A stretch of 48,317 nt of DNA from SAR116 cluster bacterium AG-313-A07 (lineage in GTDB: Bacteria; Pseudomonadota; Alphaproteobacteria; Thalassobaculales; Thalassobaculaceae): the NCBI GenBank assembly GCA_003284265.1, contig QBVV01000014.1, forward strand, positions 1-48,317. Direction: 5' to 3'. The position numbers and the translations under genes are program-made. Shown piece after piece: positions 1-8,234 of this stretch. Every line of letters starts with the position of its first letter. Within the stretch, counting starts at the first letter, position 1. The notes under the pieces were generated by a model. The model had not been told where the DNA came from, did no database searches, and worked only from the letters and a program-made list of their open reading frames with translations.

Positions 1-6
1 GGTTAT

Positions 7-1308
7 TTAGCTGTTCACAAGGTTAGGTAACCATAGAACAATTTCTGGATAAGCCAGGAATAATCCAATTGTAACAACATCTGCTATAAAAAACGGAAAT
101 ATCCCTCTGAATACATCCCCAAGGGGAATATCCGGCCTAACCGCCGAGACCACATAACAGTTTAATCCCACCGGTGGCGTTATTAGACATACCTCACACA
201 TTTTCACCACGATTATACCAAACCAGATTGGATCATAACCCAGCGCTATGACAGCGGGATAAACCACAGGCAGAGTTAAAAGCAACATGCCGATAGCATC
301 CATAAACATACCCAGAACGGCATATCCACAAAGTATAAGGATCATGATCACGACAGGAGGGAAAGGAAGCCCTGTAATCCAACCGGCAAATTCTTGAGGC
401 AATCCAGCATATCCTAAAAATCGAACAAAAATTAGGACACCCCAAATCAAAGCAAAAATCATAACCGTTAATTTTGCCGTTTCTAGCAATGCCTCTTTTA
501 AGCTAGGCCATTTCATACCCTTCAATAAAGCCACTACTAATATTACGAATGCCCCAACAGCTCCAGCTTCGGTGGGCGTTGCTGTACCTGAGTACATAGA
601 GTAGAAAATAACCGCAACAACCACAAAAATAGGCACTGTACCAGGAAGACTGGCCATCTTTTCCTTGAGTGGAGGAGAGGGAATAGCTTTGCCTAATTCC
701 GGCTTCCACATGCATTGCCCAATAATTAACATTGCGTAAATAATTGCCGATACTACTCCAGGAAGAAACCCAGCTAAAATCAAAGTACCAACTGATTCTT
801 CCACGATAATGGCATAAATCACGAGTATCGCGCTTGGAGGAATCAATGAGGCCAATGTACCCCCTGCTGCAACCACACCCGCAGCTAACCGACGATCATA
901 CCCGTTTTCGAGCATATGCGGTATCGCCACGCGACTAAAAACAGCAGCGGTTGCGGTACTGGCACCAGACACCGCAGCAAATCCCGCTGTAGCAAACACA
1001 CTCGCAACGGCTAAACCACCGGGGACCCAACCAAACCAATTCCGTGCCGCTCTGAAAAGTGCGTGCGTTAAACCACCGTGGTAGGCAATAAAACCTATCA
1101 AAATAAACATAGGAAGAACGCTGAGCGCATAATTAATCGATTTGGAATGAGGAACCGTCCCACTTATACCAGCGCCAGCCTTCCAGCCAATGATCGCTAC
1201 ACAGCCCAATAGACCTACAATAGCAGCAACTACAAACACACGGACACCCGCAAAAACGAGAATTAATAAAGCGCTTGTTCCGATCAAGCCTATCGCAAAT
1301 TCACTCAT
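7..1308 (-). CDS. dctM: TRAP transporter large permease (DctM-type)
   Basis: This is the large membrane subunit of a tripartite ATP-independent periplasmic transporter. It forms the ion-driven translocation channel in the inner membrane for an organic anion delivered by the binding protein. The 433-residue protein is almost continuously hydrophobic, with about a dozen predicted membrane segments, and carries DctM-family stretches such as SGASTATAAVFSRVAIP near residues 114-130 and LITPPVGLNCYVV near residues 374-386. Its length is normal for the family. Its ATG overlaps the dctQ stop as ATGA, so translation is probably coupled. Gene order dctP-dctQ-dctM on the minus strand is complete. The stop lies six bases from the window edge, so anything downstream is not visible. 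The family is certain; the substrate cannot be read from the sequence. Confidence 0.95.
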   Translation of the reverse strand: MSEFAIGLIGTSALLILVFAGVRVFVVAAIVGLLGCVAIIGWKAGAGISGTVPHSKSINYALSVLPMFILIGFIAYHGGLTHALFRAARNWFGWVPGGLAVASVFATAGFAAVSGASTATAAVFSRVAIPHMLENGYDRRLAAGVVAAGGTLASLIPPSAILVIYAIIVEESVGTLILAGFLPGVVSAIIYAMLIIGQCMWKPELGKAIPSPPLKEKMASLPGTVPIFVVVAVIFYSMYSGTATPTEAGAVGAFVILVVALLKGMKWPSLKEALLETAKLTVMIFALIWGVLIFVRFLGYAGLPQEFAGWITGLPFPPVVIMILILCGYAVLGMFMDAIGMLLLTLPVVYPAVIALGYDPIWFGIIVVKMCEVCLITPPVGLNCYVVSAVRPDIPLGDVFRGIFPFFIADVVTIGLFLAYPEIVLWLPNLVNS

Positions 1309-1964
1309 GATCGGCCTCCAGTATCACCAACTATAGTCACTTTTTCCTCTTCCCCAGCGAGACCGGCATCAATTTCTTTTTGAGCCTGTTCATCAACTGT
1401 TTCTATTATAGGGACACCAACCGGTTCCGCATCAGGGTGCGCAACAAGTCTTAAAAACCCAAAAAGCTGCACCAACAAACGCAATTCCAAACTGATAAAC
1501 GCAATTACAACTATCAGCTTTCCAGGCCAAATGGGTATCTGAATATCAATAGAAGAGTCTCCGATAACCCAAGCTCGAACAAAATGCTCCCAGCCATACC
1601 AGGCCAGAACCGCGATAATCCACATAGCTACTAGGGTTCCTATAACCTCAAGTACCCACAAAAGTCTACCGGAGAACCTACCTATAAAAAACTCCATACG
1701 CACATGCCCACCGAGTTTCTGAGTATAGGCGATACTTAGAAAACAGAAAATGGCCATCGCCATTTCCACCCAGTCGACATAACCAGGAATTGGAAAATTA
1801 AAAAACTTACGTCCTACGACTTGAACAACAGCCAACAACATTAAAAACAAGATCAACATTGCCGACGTCAAATTAAAAAAGCTTTCCATACGGAAAAGCT
1901 GCGCGTCTGCTCTACTTAATAGCTGTACTGCAGACGACCTTTCTGTACTTTCATTACTACTCAT
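1305..1964 (-). CDS. dctQ: TRAP transporter small permease (DctQ-type)
   Basis: This is the small four-helix membrane subunit of the TRAP system, which pairs with DctM. Hydrophobic segments begin at about residues 30, 68, 100 and 143, and the stretch VDWVEMAMAIFCFLSIAYTQ is typical of the family. After the last helix the protein carries a tail of about 45 acidic residues, longer than most DctQ tails. I chose the ATG at 1962-1964 because AGGGGG lies five bases before it. A TTG one codon upstream leaves only two bases and is unlikely. Its stop overlaps the dctM start. It lies 81 bp after dctP, with no clear terminator between, so the three genes probably form one transcript. The C-terminal tail is the only odd feature. 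Confidence 0.92.
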   Translation of the reverse strand: MSSNESTERSSAVQLLSRADAQLFRMESFFNLTSAMLILFLMLLAVVQVVGRKFFNFPIPGYVDWVEMAMAIFCFLSIAYTQKLGGHVRMEFFIGRFSGRLLWVLEVIGTLVAMWIIAVLAWYGWEHFVRAWVIGDSSIDIQIPIWPGKLIVVIAFISLELRLLVQLFGFLRLVAHPDAEPVGVPIIETVDEQAQKEIDAGLAGEEEKVTIVGDTGGRS

Positions 1965-2045
1965 CAAGTCCCCCTGAATTTCCGTCTAATAAAATGGCCG
2001 CCAGACATCACATCTAGCGACCATATATCATAACAGTTATAGTAA

Positions 2046-3095
2046 TCAGCCGCCTTTTGCGGTCTTTAACACTATATCTAGAAGTTCCTGAGCAGGAATT
2101 TTTCCTTCATTTTCCTTAACCCACTGCTTCCAAAGCGGCATTCCAGCCATTTTACGAAATGCTGCCATTTCGTCTTCCGGCATTTTAACTGCTTTCAATT
2201 TTGGATTTGCATTCCACTTTGCAACATTAGCCTTATCTTTTGCTGCATAAGCTGCACCCTGCGCTGCATAAGAACCGTCCTTCACGTCCTCCAGAAGTTT
2301 CTTGTATTGATCTGGAAGTGCATTGTAAGAATCGATGTTAAAAACAATCGGACAGTTTACAGAACCAAGTGACATATTCGTCGTATACCAGTCTGCTATT
2401 TCGTCGAGTTTGTATGCAGCAAACGTGTAAGTATATGGAAACCCGATCGCATCAACCGTACCACGTTGCAACGCTGTATATGTTTCAGATGCAGGCATGG
2501 TCGTTGGGACTGCGCCAATTGCTTTCGCAGCACGACCCATTCCGCCTAATGCCCTCAAACGCTTTCCTTTAAAGTCCGATACTTTGCTTGGTGGCGTCCC
2601 ACGTCCCATATACTCGTACTGTGGAAGCATCATAGACATATAAATTTTTGCATTCCATTTCGCGAGGGCTTTGGTTGAAGCTGGATGATTGTAGATGGCA
2701 TCATGAACTTTTCTTTGCACATCTAGATTTGGAATTGGTAAAAACGGCAAGTCCAAGACATTTAGGGGTTGGTTTTTTCCAGGATGATAGGCAGCACAAA
2801 ATGAGGCCATTTCGAAAGCTCCAACGGAGATACCATCTAGATTCTCTTTACTTTTTGATAACTGTTGTCCGTAGTAAAGCTTGATATTGAAGTTGCCACC
2901 TGTCTTTTCGTTGATAACTTTCGCCGTATATTCAGGCGCTTCCGTAAAGGCCCGTCGTTTTCCCCATAGAGACATTCTCCATGTAATCTTAGGCCCTTTT
3001 ACTTCTTGAGCTCCGGCTGCCGTAGGAAGACTGACTTCCGCTATACTGGCAACGCCAAATCCAAGAACGCTTAGAGCGATGAGAGATTTTCGCAT
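2046..3095 (-). CDS. dctP: TRAP transporter periplasmic solute-binding protein (DctP-type)
   Basis: This is the periplasmic binding protein that captures the solute for the DctQM permease. The 349-residue product begins with a Sec signal peptide: basic MRK, a hydrophobic stretch, and a likely cut after AGA near residue 29. The mature part has the DctP fold signature, including KRLRALGGMGRAAKAIGAVP near residues 178-197 and a family-typical LQRGTVDAIGFPYTYT stretch near residues 208-223. The ATG is preceded by AGGAA at seven bases. It is the first gene of the minus-strand TRAP operon. The ligand is unknown; the family handles dicarboxylates, keto acids, sugar acids, ectoines and sulfonates, and nothing here decides among them. 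Confidence 0.94.
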   Translation of the reverse strand: MRKSLIALSVLGFGVASIAEVSLPTAAGAQEVKGPKITWRMSLWGKRRAFTEAPEYTAKVINEKTGGNFNIKLYYGQQLSKSKENLDGISVGAFEMASFCAAYHPGKNQPLNVLDLPFLPIPNLDVQRKVHDAIYNHPASTKALAKWNAKIYMSMMLPQYEYMGRGTPPSKVSDFKGKRLRALGGMGRAAKAIGAVPTTMPASETYTALQRGTVDAIGFPYTYTFAAYKLDEIADWYTTNMSLGSVNCPIVFNIDSYNALPDQYKKLLEDVKDGSYAAQGAAYAAKDKANVAKWNANPKLKAVKMPEDEMAAFRKMAGMPLWKQWVKENEGKIPAQELLDIVLKTAKGG

Positions 3096-3403
3096 TAACT
3101 AATTCCTTCCCTGTGTTTAAATAACTTGTCAATAAACTCAGCCGATCATTAAACCTGTCTGCTGTTTTACTGGTGCAACCATAACCTTGCATTACCGCCG
3201 CATCAACTTCTCATGATTAAATATAATAATTTTATAATTATTTATCTATATTTATGAAAGCATTGAAATAAAAACGCTACATATTGATGAAATTTCCTGA
3301 CCCCTGTGCGGTGGATAGTGTGTAAATGAGCTGGCTCAGCTATTGCCGGTGTTTAAAACCAGTGGTAAACCACAGTTCCACATAGGAGAATCGGACCAAG
3401 TCC
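3096..3403. other. Divergent intergenic region between dctP and yqaA
   Basis: These 308 bases separate dctP (minus) from yqaA (plus) and must hold both promoters. The centre, about 3215-3255, is almost pure A and T. Near the yqaA side there is a short dyad, GTGGTAAACCAC, at 3362-3373. I found no convincing -35/-10 pair, no RNA gene and no coding frame with a ribosome site. Confidence 0.5.
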
Positions 3404-3982
3404 TTGCGAACATTATACAACAAGGTTCTATCAGCCGCAGCGCATCGCCATGCAAAATGGTGGTTAGCATTGGTGTCTTTTATAGAAAGCTCAATCTTTA
3501 TAATCCCCCCCGATGTAATGATAATACCAATGGTTCTAGCAGACCGCGCTAAGTGGTGGCGTATCGCACTAACTGCGACCATAGCTTCTGTAATCGGCGG
3601 AGTTGGTGGATATCTCATTGGTTCGTTTTTATTCGATACCCTTGGCCAAGCACTTGTAGACTTTTATTCCTATGGGGATAAATTTGGGCAATATATGAAG
3701 ATTTATAAAGAATGGGGCGAGTGGGCTGTTTTCGGGGCCGGGTTAACACCTTTTCCCTACAAAGTCATCACAATTGCTAGTGGTGTTGCCAAATTAGATT
3801 TATCTCTCTTCATTTTAACTTCTTTAATTGCCCGGGGATTAAGATTTTTTTGTTTAGCTGGCTTATTATTTTACTTTGGCGAATCTATTAAAAAGACCAT
3901 AGAAAAATATTTTGGGGTAATAACTATCCTCTTTTTTGTATTAATTGTTGCGTCTCTACTCTTGTTTAATTTTTTGTTTTAA
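3404..3982 (+). CDS. yqaA: YqaA/DedA-family membrane protein
   Basis: This is a small inner-membrane protein of the YqaA branch of the SNARE-associated/DedA superfamily. Some DedA relatives act in lipid flipping or membrane homeostasis; the role of YqaA is not settled. The 192 residues include the family stretches ALVSFIESSIFIIPPDVMII and GVGGYLIGS, the motif GAGLTPFPYKVITIASG, and four to five hydrophobic segments. The start is TTG at 3404. A stop lies in frame at 3383 and no other start lies between; a weak GGA sits seven bases before it. The protein begins as alphaproteobacterial homologues do, with a short LYNKVLSAAAHRHA-type helix. The dsbB gene follows after seven bases, so the two are likely co-transcribed. 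Confidence 0.85.
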   Translation: MRTLYNKVLSAAAHRHAKWWLALVSFIESSIFIIPPDVMIIPMVLADRAKWWRIALTATIASVIGGVGGYLIGSFLFDTLGQALVDFYSYGDKFGQYMKIYKEWGEWAVFGAGLTPFPYKVITIASGVAKLDLSLFILTSLIARGLRFFCLAGLLFYFGESIKKTIEKYFGVITILFFVLIVASLLLFNFLF

Positions 3983-3989
3983 AAATAGG

Positions 3990-4487
3990 ATGCCAGCAGT
4001 GATAACTGTTTTCTTTCAAGCGAATATTGCTAATTACCTTATCGGGGTGGTGAGCTGCCTAGTTTTAGCAACAGCTTATGCTTTCGAATATCTCGCTAAT
4101 CTGCAGCCATGTATTTTATGTCTGTACCAGCGAATCCCTTACGCGATAGCGATAGGATTGATGCTCCTGGCAGTAATATTAAGAAAACATAGTCAGGCTA
4201 ATTTACTTTTATTTATCGCTGCATCAGTAGTTTTTGCAATCGGGTCTGCAATAGCTGTTTTTCATATCGGAGTAGAACAGCAACTTTGGCAGGGGACCCC
4301 CGAGTGCGGGAACTTCATAAATACCACTAGTGTCGAAGCACTTCGAAAACAATTGCTGGCGCAACCAATAGTTAGATGTGATGAAGTGGCATGGTCATTA
4401 TTTGGAATATCTATGGCAGGTTACAATTTTTTGATTTCTACTTCGCTGTTACTATATTCTTCGGTAATCGTATTTAAGCGAAACTAA
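3990..4487 (+). CDS. dsbB: Disulfide bond formation protein DsbB family
   Basis: This inner-membrane quinone reductase reoxidises the periplasmic thiol oxidase DsbA and passes the electrons to ubiquinone. The 165-residue product has four membrane segments and both redox pairs of the family: Cys41/Cys44 in QPCILCLYQRIPY, and Cys106/Cys130 in the periplasmic loop (TPEC and VRC). I chose the ATG at 3990 rather than a frame reaching back to 3945 inside yqaA, because the shorter form begins as the family does. The ribosome site is weak (AATAGG abuts the ATG). Upstream yqaA and downstream coq7 are on the same strand, with gaps of 7 and 13 bases. The pairing with a ubiquinone gene suits DsbB's need for quinone. 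No dsbA is visible here. Confidence 0.9.
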   Translation: MPAVITVFFQANIANYLIGVVSCLVLATAYAFEYLANLQPCILCLYQRIPYAIAIGLMLLAVILRKHSQANLLLFIAASVVFAIGSAIAVFHIGVEQQLWQGTPECGNFINTTSVEALRKQLLAQPIVRCDEVAWSLFGISMAGYNFLISTSLLLYSSVIVFKRN

Positions 4488-4500
4488 GGTGAGTTCCATT

Positions 4501-5055
4501 ATGAAAAATACTAATAGCAAGAACTACTTTCCTGTTTCAAAATCGCAAAAAGAAATGGTGGAAAGATTTATCAGAGTGGATCATGCCGGAGAATTCGGTG
4601 CTAAAAGAATTTATGAAGGACAACTGGCAATTCTTGGCAAGACCGCTGACGGTGATACAATAAGACACATGAAGGAACAAGAACAGGTTCACTTAACGAA
4701 ATTTGAGAACCTAATAGTCGAAAGGCAAGTTCGCCCAACCATTCTATATCCTATCTGGAATATAGCAGGGTTTGCTTTAGGGGTTGGGAGTGCACTTATG
4801 GGGCCTAAAGCTGCAATGGCATGCACAGTAGCCGTTGAAGAGGTTATCGATGAGCACTATGCCGAACAATCATCAGCTCTAGACAACGAAGAAAAAGATC
4901 TTCGGGATACAATCGATAAATTCCGAGAAGAGGAATTGGAGCATAGAGACACTGCCATTGAACATGGAGGCGAAGAAGTCATTGGATACCCAGTTATGAG
5001 AAAAGCTATACGCACGGGAAGCAAACTCGCTATCTGGCTATCCGAGCGTTTTTGA
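4501..5055 (+). CDS. coq7: Demethoxyubiquinone hydroxylase (Coq7 family)
   Basis: This is a diiron monooxygenase that hydroxylates demethoxyubiquinone in the penultimate part of ubiquinone synthesis, at the inner membrane face. All six carboxylate and histidine ligand motifs can be seen: Glu31 in DHAGEFGA, the ExxH in EQEQVHL, the Glu in VEEVIDEHY, and ExxH in EEELEHRD. The protein has 184 residues from the ATG at 4501, which follows AAGGTGAG at a good distance. A GTG at 4489 is possible but less likely. Coq7 marks aerobic ubiquinone synthesis and is common in Alphaproteobacteria. The gene ends a yqaA-dsbB-coq7 run and converges on the HNH gene. Confidence 0.94.
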   Translation: MKNTNSKNYFPVSKSQKEMVERFIRVDHAGEFGAKRIYEGQLAILGKTADGDTIRHMKEQEQVHLTKFENLIVERQVRPTILYPIWNIAGFALGVGSALMGPKAAMACTVAVEEVIDEHYAEQSSALDNEEKDLRDTIDKFREEELEHRDTAIEHGGEEVIGYPVMRKAIRTGSKLAIWLSERF

Positions 5056-5073
5056 AACAAGTATTTCCGTATT

Positions 5074-5092
5074 AATAATCGCCAGGATTATT
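5074..5092. terminator. Short hairpin between convergent coq7 and HNH genes
   Basis: AATAATC at 5074-5080 pairs with GATTATT at 5086-5092 across a five-base loop. The stem is AT-rich, touches the HNH stop codon and has no strong T run, so it is at best a weak two-way terminator. Confidence 0.3.
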
Positions 5093-5667
5093 CAGTCGCT
5101 ATCATTCCCGTTTTCTAACTCAGAATCCCAGTAGAGAAAATCTCTCCAGCTTTCATGCAAATGATTGGGTGGAAACATGCGACCACGTTCCTGAAGTTCG
5201 AAGGATGTTGGAGACCGCGGGGTATTAATCGGATGCATTTTGACAACATCCGGAAGAAAATTTCCTTTTCTCAGGTTGCATTTGCTACAAGCAGTGACGA
5301 CATTCTCCCAAGTGGTTTTTCCACCGCGAGATTTAGGGATTAAATGATCAAACGTTAAAGCCTCTGGCCGGAACTGCTGAGCACAATACTGACATGAGAA
5401 ACGATCTCGCAAAAAGACATTGAATCTTGTGAATGCTGGTCGGCGCGATTGCAGTACAAACTCTTTTAGAGCAATAACACTGGGCAAACGCATTTCAAAA
5501 CTAGGAGATCTAATTTTGTGTTCGTACTCCGACAAAACGTTAACTCTATCTAAAAAGACAGCTTTGACGGTATCTTGCCAAGACCAGAGCGACAGTGGAA
5601 AATAGCTTAAAGGCCTATAATCAGCATTTAAAACTAAAACCGGCGAATTTCCGACTGCGGACAACAC
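5092..5667 (-). CDS. HNH endonuclease family protein
   Basis: This 191-residue protein has an HNH nuclease core with zinc-binding cysteines. FSCQYC (about residues 91-96) and TACSKCN (about 125-131) form the two knuckles, and LTFDHLIPKSRGGKTTWENVV between them holds the catalytic His and Asn. The N-terminal part (VLVLNADYRPLSYFPLSLWS) matches a widespread stand-alone bacterial family often annotated as HNH endonuclease. Its cellular role is unknown, but it sits in housekeeping context in many Alphaproteobacteria and need not be a mobile element. The GTG start at 5667 is supported by GGAGG eight bases upstream. There are no mobile-element ends nearby. Confidence 0.88.
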   Translation of the reverse strand: MLSAVGNSPVLVLNADYRPLSYFPLSLWSWQDTVKAVFLDRVNVLSEYEHKIRSPSFEMRLPSVIALKEFVLQSRRPAFTRFNVFLRDRFSCQYCAQQFRPEALTFDHLIPKSRGGKTTWENVVTACSKCNLRKGNFLPDVVKMHPINTPRSPTSFELQERGRMFPPNHLHESWRDFLYWDSELENGNDSD

Positions 5668-5840
5668 TTCTCAATCCTCCGTTAAATACTCAACCGACCT
5701 TCTTAACTCTTATTTACGTCTTAACCGCCATCCCACCATAGCGTGATTCTAAACTAGGTTGTCCATTAAAAAAGTCAAAGCACGACAAAAGTTTCACTTA
5801 TATGCTTCAAATATTTTTGCTTTTTTAAAAAATATGAAAA

Positions 5841-6494
5841 TTAAGACGTCAAAACTCTTTTCAGAAAAGCACATCCTATATTTAGGCCTTCTTCATCTAT
5901 CGAATGCCCTAACCCCGGTCTTAATTCGGATGAAGTTTCAATACCGACTGCAGTCAATCCATTGACTGCATCCTCTAGCGAGGAAGCGGGCACCATATCA
6001 TCAGATGCACCATGAATTAGTGTCACTGGTGGCTTCGTCTTAATATCTTGAGCTAAAAGTTCGGGAGCGATGAGCCTACCTGAATATCCAACTACACCTG
6101 CTATTGCAGTTTCTCTCCGCGGCCCCACAAATAGGGATAACATAGTGCCCTGGCTAAAACCCACTAGCGCAAGTCTATCGGGATTCAAATTATTTTTTTC
6201 TAATTCCTCATCTATGAACGCGTTAAGAACCTGGGAAGCCATCGTTACTCCCGCGAGCATTGACTCCTTAGATCGATCACCTAGGCTGAACCATTGGCGA
6301 CCATAAGGGGACATCTCACACGGGAATGGTGCGTGCGGCGATACGAACTCTACCTCTGGTAAATCTCTTGCTATCATTGGAGCGAGACCAATCAAATCGT
6401 TTCCATCCGCTCCATAACCATGCAGCAATATTACCAATCCATTAGCCTTTTTTCCATTTGATGGTGGTTGGCGTGGTCCATCGAGATCCATCAT
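5841..6494 (-). CDS. Carboxylesterase/phospholipase-family alpha/beta hydrolase
   Basis: This is a cytosolic serine hydrolase of the phospholipase/carboxylesterase family, related to YpfH and acyl-protein thioesterases, likely active on short-chain esters. In the 217-residue product the nucleophile is Ser114 in GFSQG, the acid is in HGASDDMVP (about 165) and the base is His197 in GLGHSID. LLHGYGADGNDLIGLAP near 23-39 is the oxyanion-hole region. The start is the first of two tandem ATGs at 6492-6494, with GGAG six bases before it; a TTG at 6506 overlaps that site and is rejected. The gene stands alone on the minus strand, with 173 unremarkable bases between its stop and the HNH start. The natural substrate is unknown. 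Confidence 0.88.
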   Translation of the reverse strand: MMDLDGPRQPPSNGKKANGLVILLHGYGADGNDLIGLAPMIARDLPEVEFVSPHAPFPCEMSPYGRQWFSLGDRSKESMLAGVTMASQVLNAFIDEELEKNNLNPDRLALVGFSQGTMLSLFVGPRRETAIAGVVGYSGRLIAPELLAQDIKTKPPVTLIHGASDDMVPASSLEDAVNGLTAVGIETSSELRPGLGHSIDEEGLNIGCAFLKRVLTS

Positions 6495-6606
6495 ATTTTT
6501 CTCCAACTATATTTCAAAAAAATCAAATACGACTGTTTTAATGTTAGTCTATTGGTTCTAATAATTCCTAATAAATAAAAAGAACCTAAATAGTTTTAAA
6601 CTCTGA

Positions 6607-6621
6607 AGTTACAAGGTAACT
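6607..6621 (+). promoter_or_regulatory. Hairpin enclosing the gluQ ribosome binding site
   Basis: AGTTAC at 6607-6612 can pair with GTAACT at 6616-6621 around an AAG loop, directly in front of the gluQ ATG. The likely Shine-Dalgarno AAGG (6613-6616) sits in the loop and first stem base. A six-pair stem here could lower translation. The wider divergent spacer (6495-6621) also has GGTTCT at 6554-6559 facing AGAACC at 6581-6586. Both are sequence observations only. Confidence 0.35.
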
Positions 6622-7473
6622 ATGCCTAAACAGAAAACCAGAACGCGATTTGCGCCCAGTCCATCGGGACTATTGCACCTAGGCCATGCTTATTCAGCCT
6701 TATTCGCAGAAAAAGAAGCTAAAGATGGAGACGGCACTTTACTATTAAGGTTTGAAGATATCGATAGAGAAAGATGTGACCCGAAATACGAGAAACAAAT
6801 CGAAGAAGATCTGTCGTGGTTAAATATTCAATGGGAGTACAAACCCCGGCGTCAGTCGGAACACCTTACTGATTACTCCGCAGCACTAAAAAAATTAGAA
6901 TCATTGAATATTATTTATCCCTGTTTTCTGTCCAGGAGAGAACTGAACGACGCTTTGTCAGCCCCACATAATATACCTACACAAACAAACAATATCATGC
7001 CACTGAACACAGATCAGTACCTGTCTGAAACCGAACGTGAACGTCGAATAAAAAAGGAAGAGCCATTCGCTCTTAGACTTCGAATGACAACAGCATTGAA
7101 AATGGTAGGCCCCTTATATTGGCACGATATTGATAAAGGACCGCAGATTGCAAGACCAGAAATTTTTGGTGATGCGGTTATTGCTCGTAAAGATATACCA
7201 ACGAGTTACCATTTATCGGTCGTTGTAGATGATGCTATTCAAAAAGTAACGACTGTGACTAGGGGCAATGATTTATTTGAGGCAACGCATCTGCACCGGT
7301 TACTACAAGAGTTACTGGGCTTGCAGGTACCACTATACAAACACCACAAAATTTTAACAGATAACAAGGGAGAGAGAATGGCAAAACGCGATAAGTCTAT
7401 AACGTTGCAATCGTTGAGACTATCTGGAAAAAAACCCGCCGATATATACAAAATGATTGGCTTTCGCCATTAA
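6622..7473 (+). CDS. gluQ: Glutamyl-Q tRNA(Asp) synthetase
   Basis: This class I synthetase paralogue attaches glutamate to queuosine at the wobble base of tRNA(Asp). It lacks the anticodon-binding domain of true GluRS, and its 283 residues fit that. The ATP-binding HLGH lies at 19-22 after RFAPSPSGLLHLGHAYSAL, and the KMSKS-like loop MAKRDKS begins at 253. In well-studied GluQ proteins a CxC plus a later Tyr and Cys bind zinc in the insert; here only YPCFLS remains, with no second Cys, so the zinc site seems lost. The ATG at 6622 is preceded by AAGG. The gene diverges from the esterase and converges with a NIPSNAP gene. Confidence 0.93.
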   Translation: MPKQKTRTRFAPSPSGLLHLGHAYSALFAEKEAKDGDGTLLLRFEDIDRERCDPKYEKQIEEDLSWLNIQWEYKPRRQSEHLTDYSAALKKLESLNIIYPCFLSRRELNDALSAPHNIPTQTNNIMPLNTDQYLSETERERRIKKEEPFALRLRMTTALKMVGPLYWHDIDKGPQIARPEIFGDAVIARKDIPTSYHLSVVVDDAIQKVTTVTRGNDLFEATHLHRLLQELLGLQVPLYKHHKILTDNKGERMAKRDKSITLQSLRLSGKKPADIYKMIGFRH

Positions 7474-7561
7474 ACTATTAATCAATGAGTTAACTAGAGT
7501 CACCAAGGACATTGAAAATCGTCTTTACAATCAGATCGCCAACTACATGTTCTAAAAATGG

Positions 7562-7590
7562 AGTTACGGTGATTTATAGTCACCGTAACT
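7562..7590. terminator. Strong two-way hairpin between gluQ and the first NIPSNAP gene
   Basis: AGTTACGGTGA at 7562-7572 is exactly complementary to TCACCGTAACT at 7580-7590, with a seven-base loop. On the minus strand the stem is followed by CCATTTTTAG; on the plus strand by a weaker TCTAATGCCTATTTT. Its place between two convergent stops fits a shared terminator. Confidence 0.75.
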
Positions 7591-7598
7591 TCTAATGC

Positions 7599-8234
7599 CT
7601 ATTTTAATGGGGAATGAGACCACGGAATAAGAACAGTTGAATGCATTTCGTCCAATCTATCCGGGCCATCTTTCAAGAAATTTTGCCAATCTGGATCAGC
7701 TGCCGCAGCCGCGCGGGCTTCCGCTCTATGATTTAAATCCTTATATACCCAAAGATGAGAAACTTCATTGGGCTGGCCAGTATCGGTCATCCATATACAC
7801 ACATTTTTTGAATGCCTTTCTCGTACATCCATAGCAGCTGTTATAGCATCTGCGAATACTTTTGCTTTGCCTACTTTGCACCGGTAAAAGCGGTATTCGT
7901 AAATATTCCCGTCTTGATCAGGAGCGACCAGAGGTTTGGTTGCTATCATTATTCTGTTGTCTTGACGCCGGATAAGCGGCCCGGCCTTGGTCAAATATTC
8001 ATTGCGCCAAGCCTCATTAACTCCGAGCTTTGCTTTCACCTCTGCTCGATGGTTCATGCTCTCATAAGACCACAAATGCATGACTTGGTTTAACGGGCCT
8101 ATTTCTGTCAGCCAATAACCTTCGAGTTTTCCATGTTCATCCCCTCTTATGGGGCGTCCGATTTCAGCAGAATACTTCGCAAGTAATGGGGCTTGGCCAG
8201 GCCCGGTGGTATATGTTCGAAACTCATAGATCAT
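7599..8234 (-). CDS. NIPSNAP family protein, two tandem domains
   Basis: The 211-residue product holds two NIPSNAP ferredoxin-like domains. The first starts at MIYEFRTYTTGPGQAP and includes VMHLWSYESMNHRAE; the second starts near YEYRFYRCKVGKAK and includes VSHLWVYKDLNHRAEAR. The repeat suggests an internal duplication that would give a dimer-like fold within one chain. NIPSNAP proteins are dimeric alpha/beta-barrel relatives with no general assigned reaction in bacteria. I chose the ATG at 8232-8234 because AAGGAG lies ten bases upstream; a longer frame to 8261 would place that site inside the gene. It diverges from a threonine-synthase-like gene whose far side carries another NIPSNAP gene. 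Confidence 0.9.
   Translation of the reverse strand: MIYEFRTYTTGPGQAPLLAKYSAEIGRPIRGDEHGKLEGYWLTEIGPLNQVMHLWSYESMNHRAEVKAKLGVNEAWRNEYLTKAGPLIRRQDNRIMIATKPLVAPDQDGNIYEYRFYRCKVGKAKVFADAITAAMDVRERHSKNVCIWMTDTGQPNEVSHLWVYKDLNHRAEARAAAAADPDWQNFLKDGPDRLDEMHSTVLIPWSHSPLK

Noticed and set aside
3343..3552. Open frame on the plus strand before and across the yqaA start
   Set aside because: It overlaps yqaA in another frame, has no family resemblance and no ribosome site; yqaA fits its family from 3404.
5092..5667. HNH gene as part of a homing element or group II intron
   Set aside because: There is no intron-like structure, no reverse transcriptase and no broken host gene; the protein matches a stand-alone housekeeping-type family.
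5759..5965. Small plus-strand open frame with basic residues between the HNH and esterase genes
   Set aside because: It begins with TTG without a ribosome site and runs into the esterase gene on the other strand; nothing supports translation.
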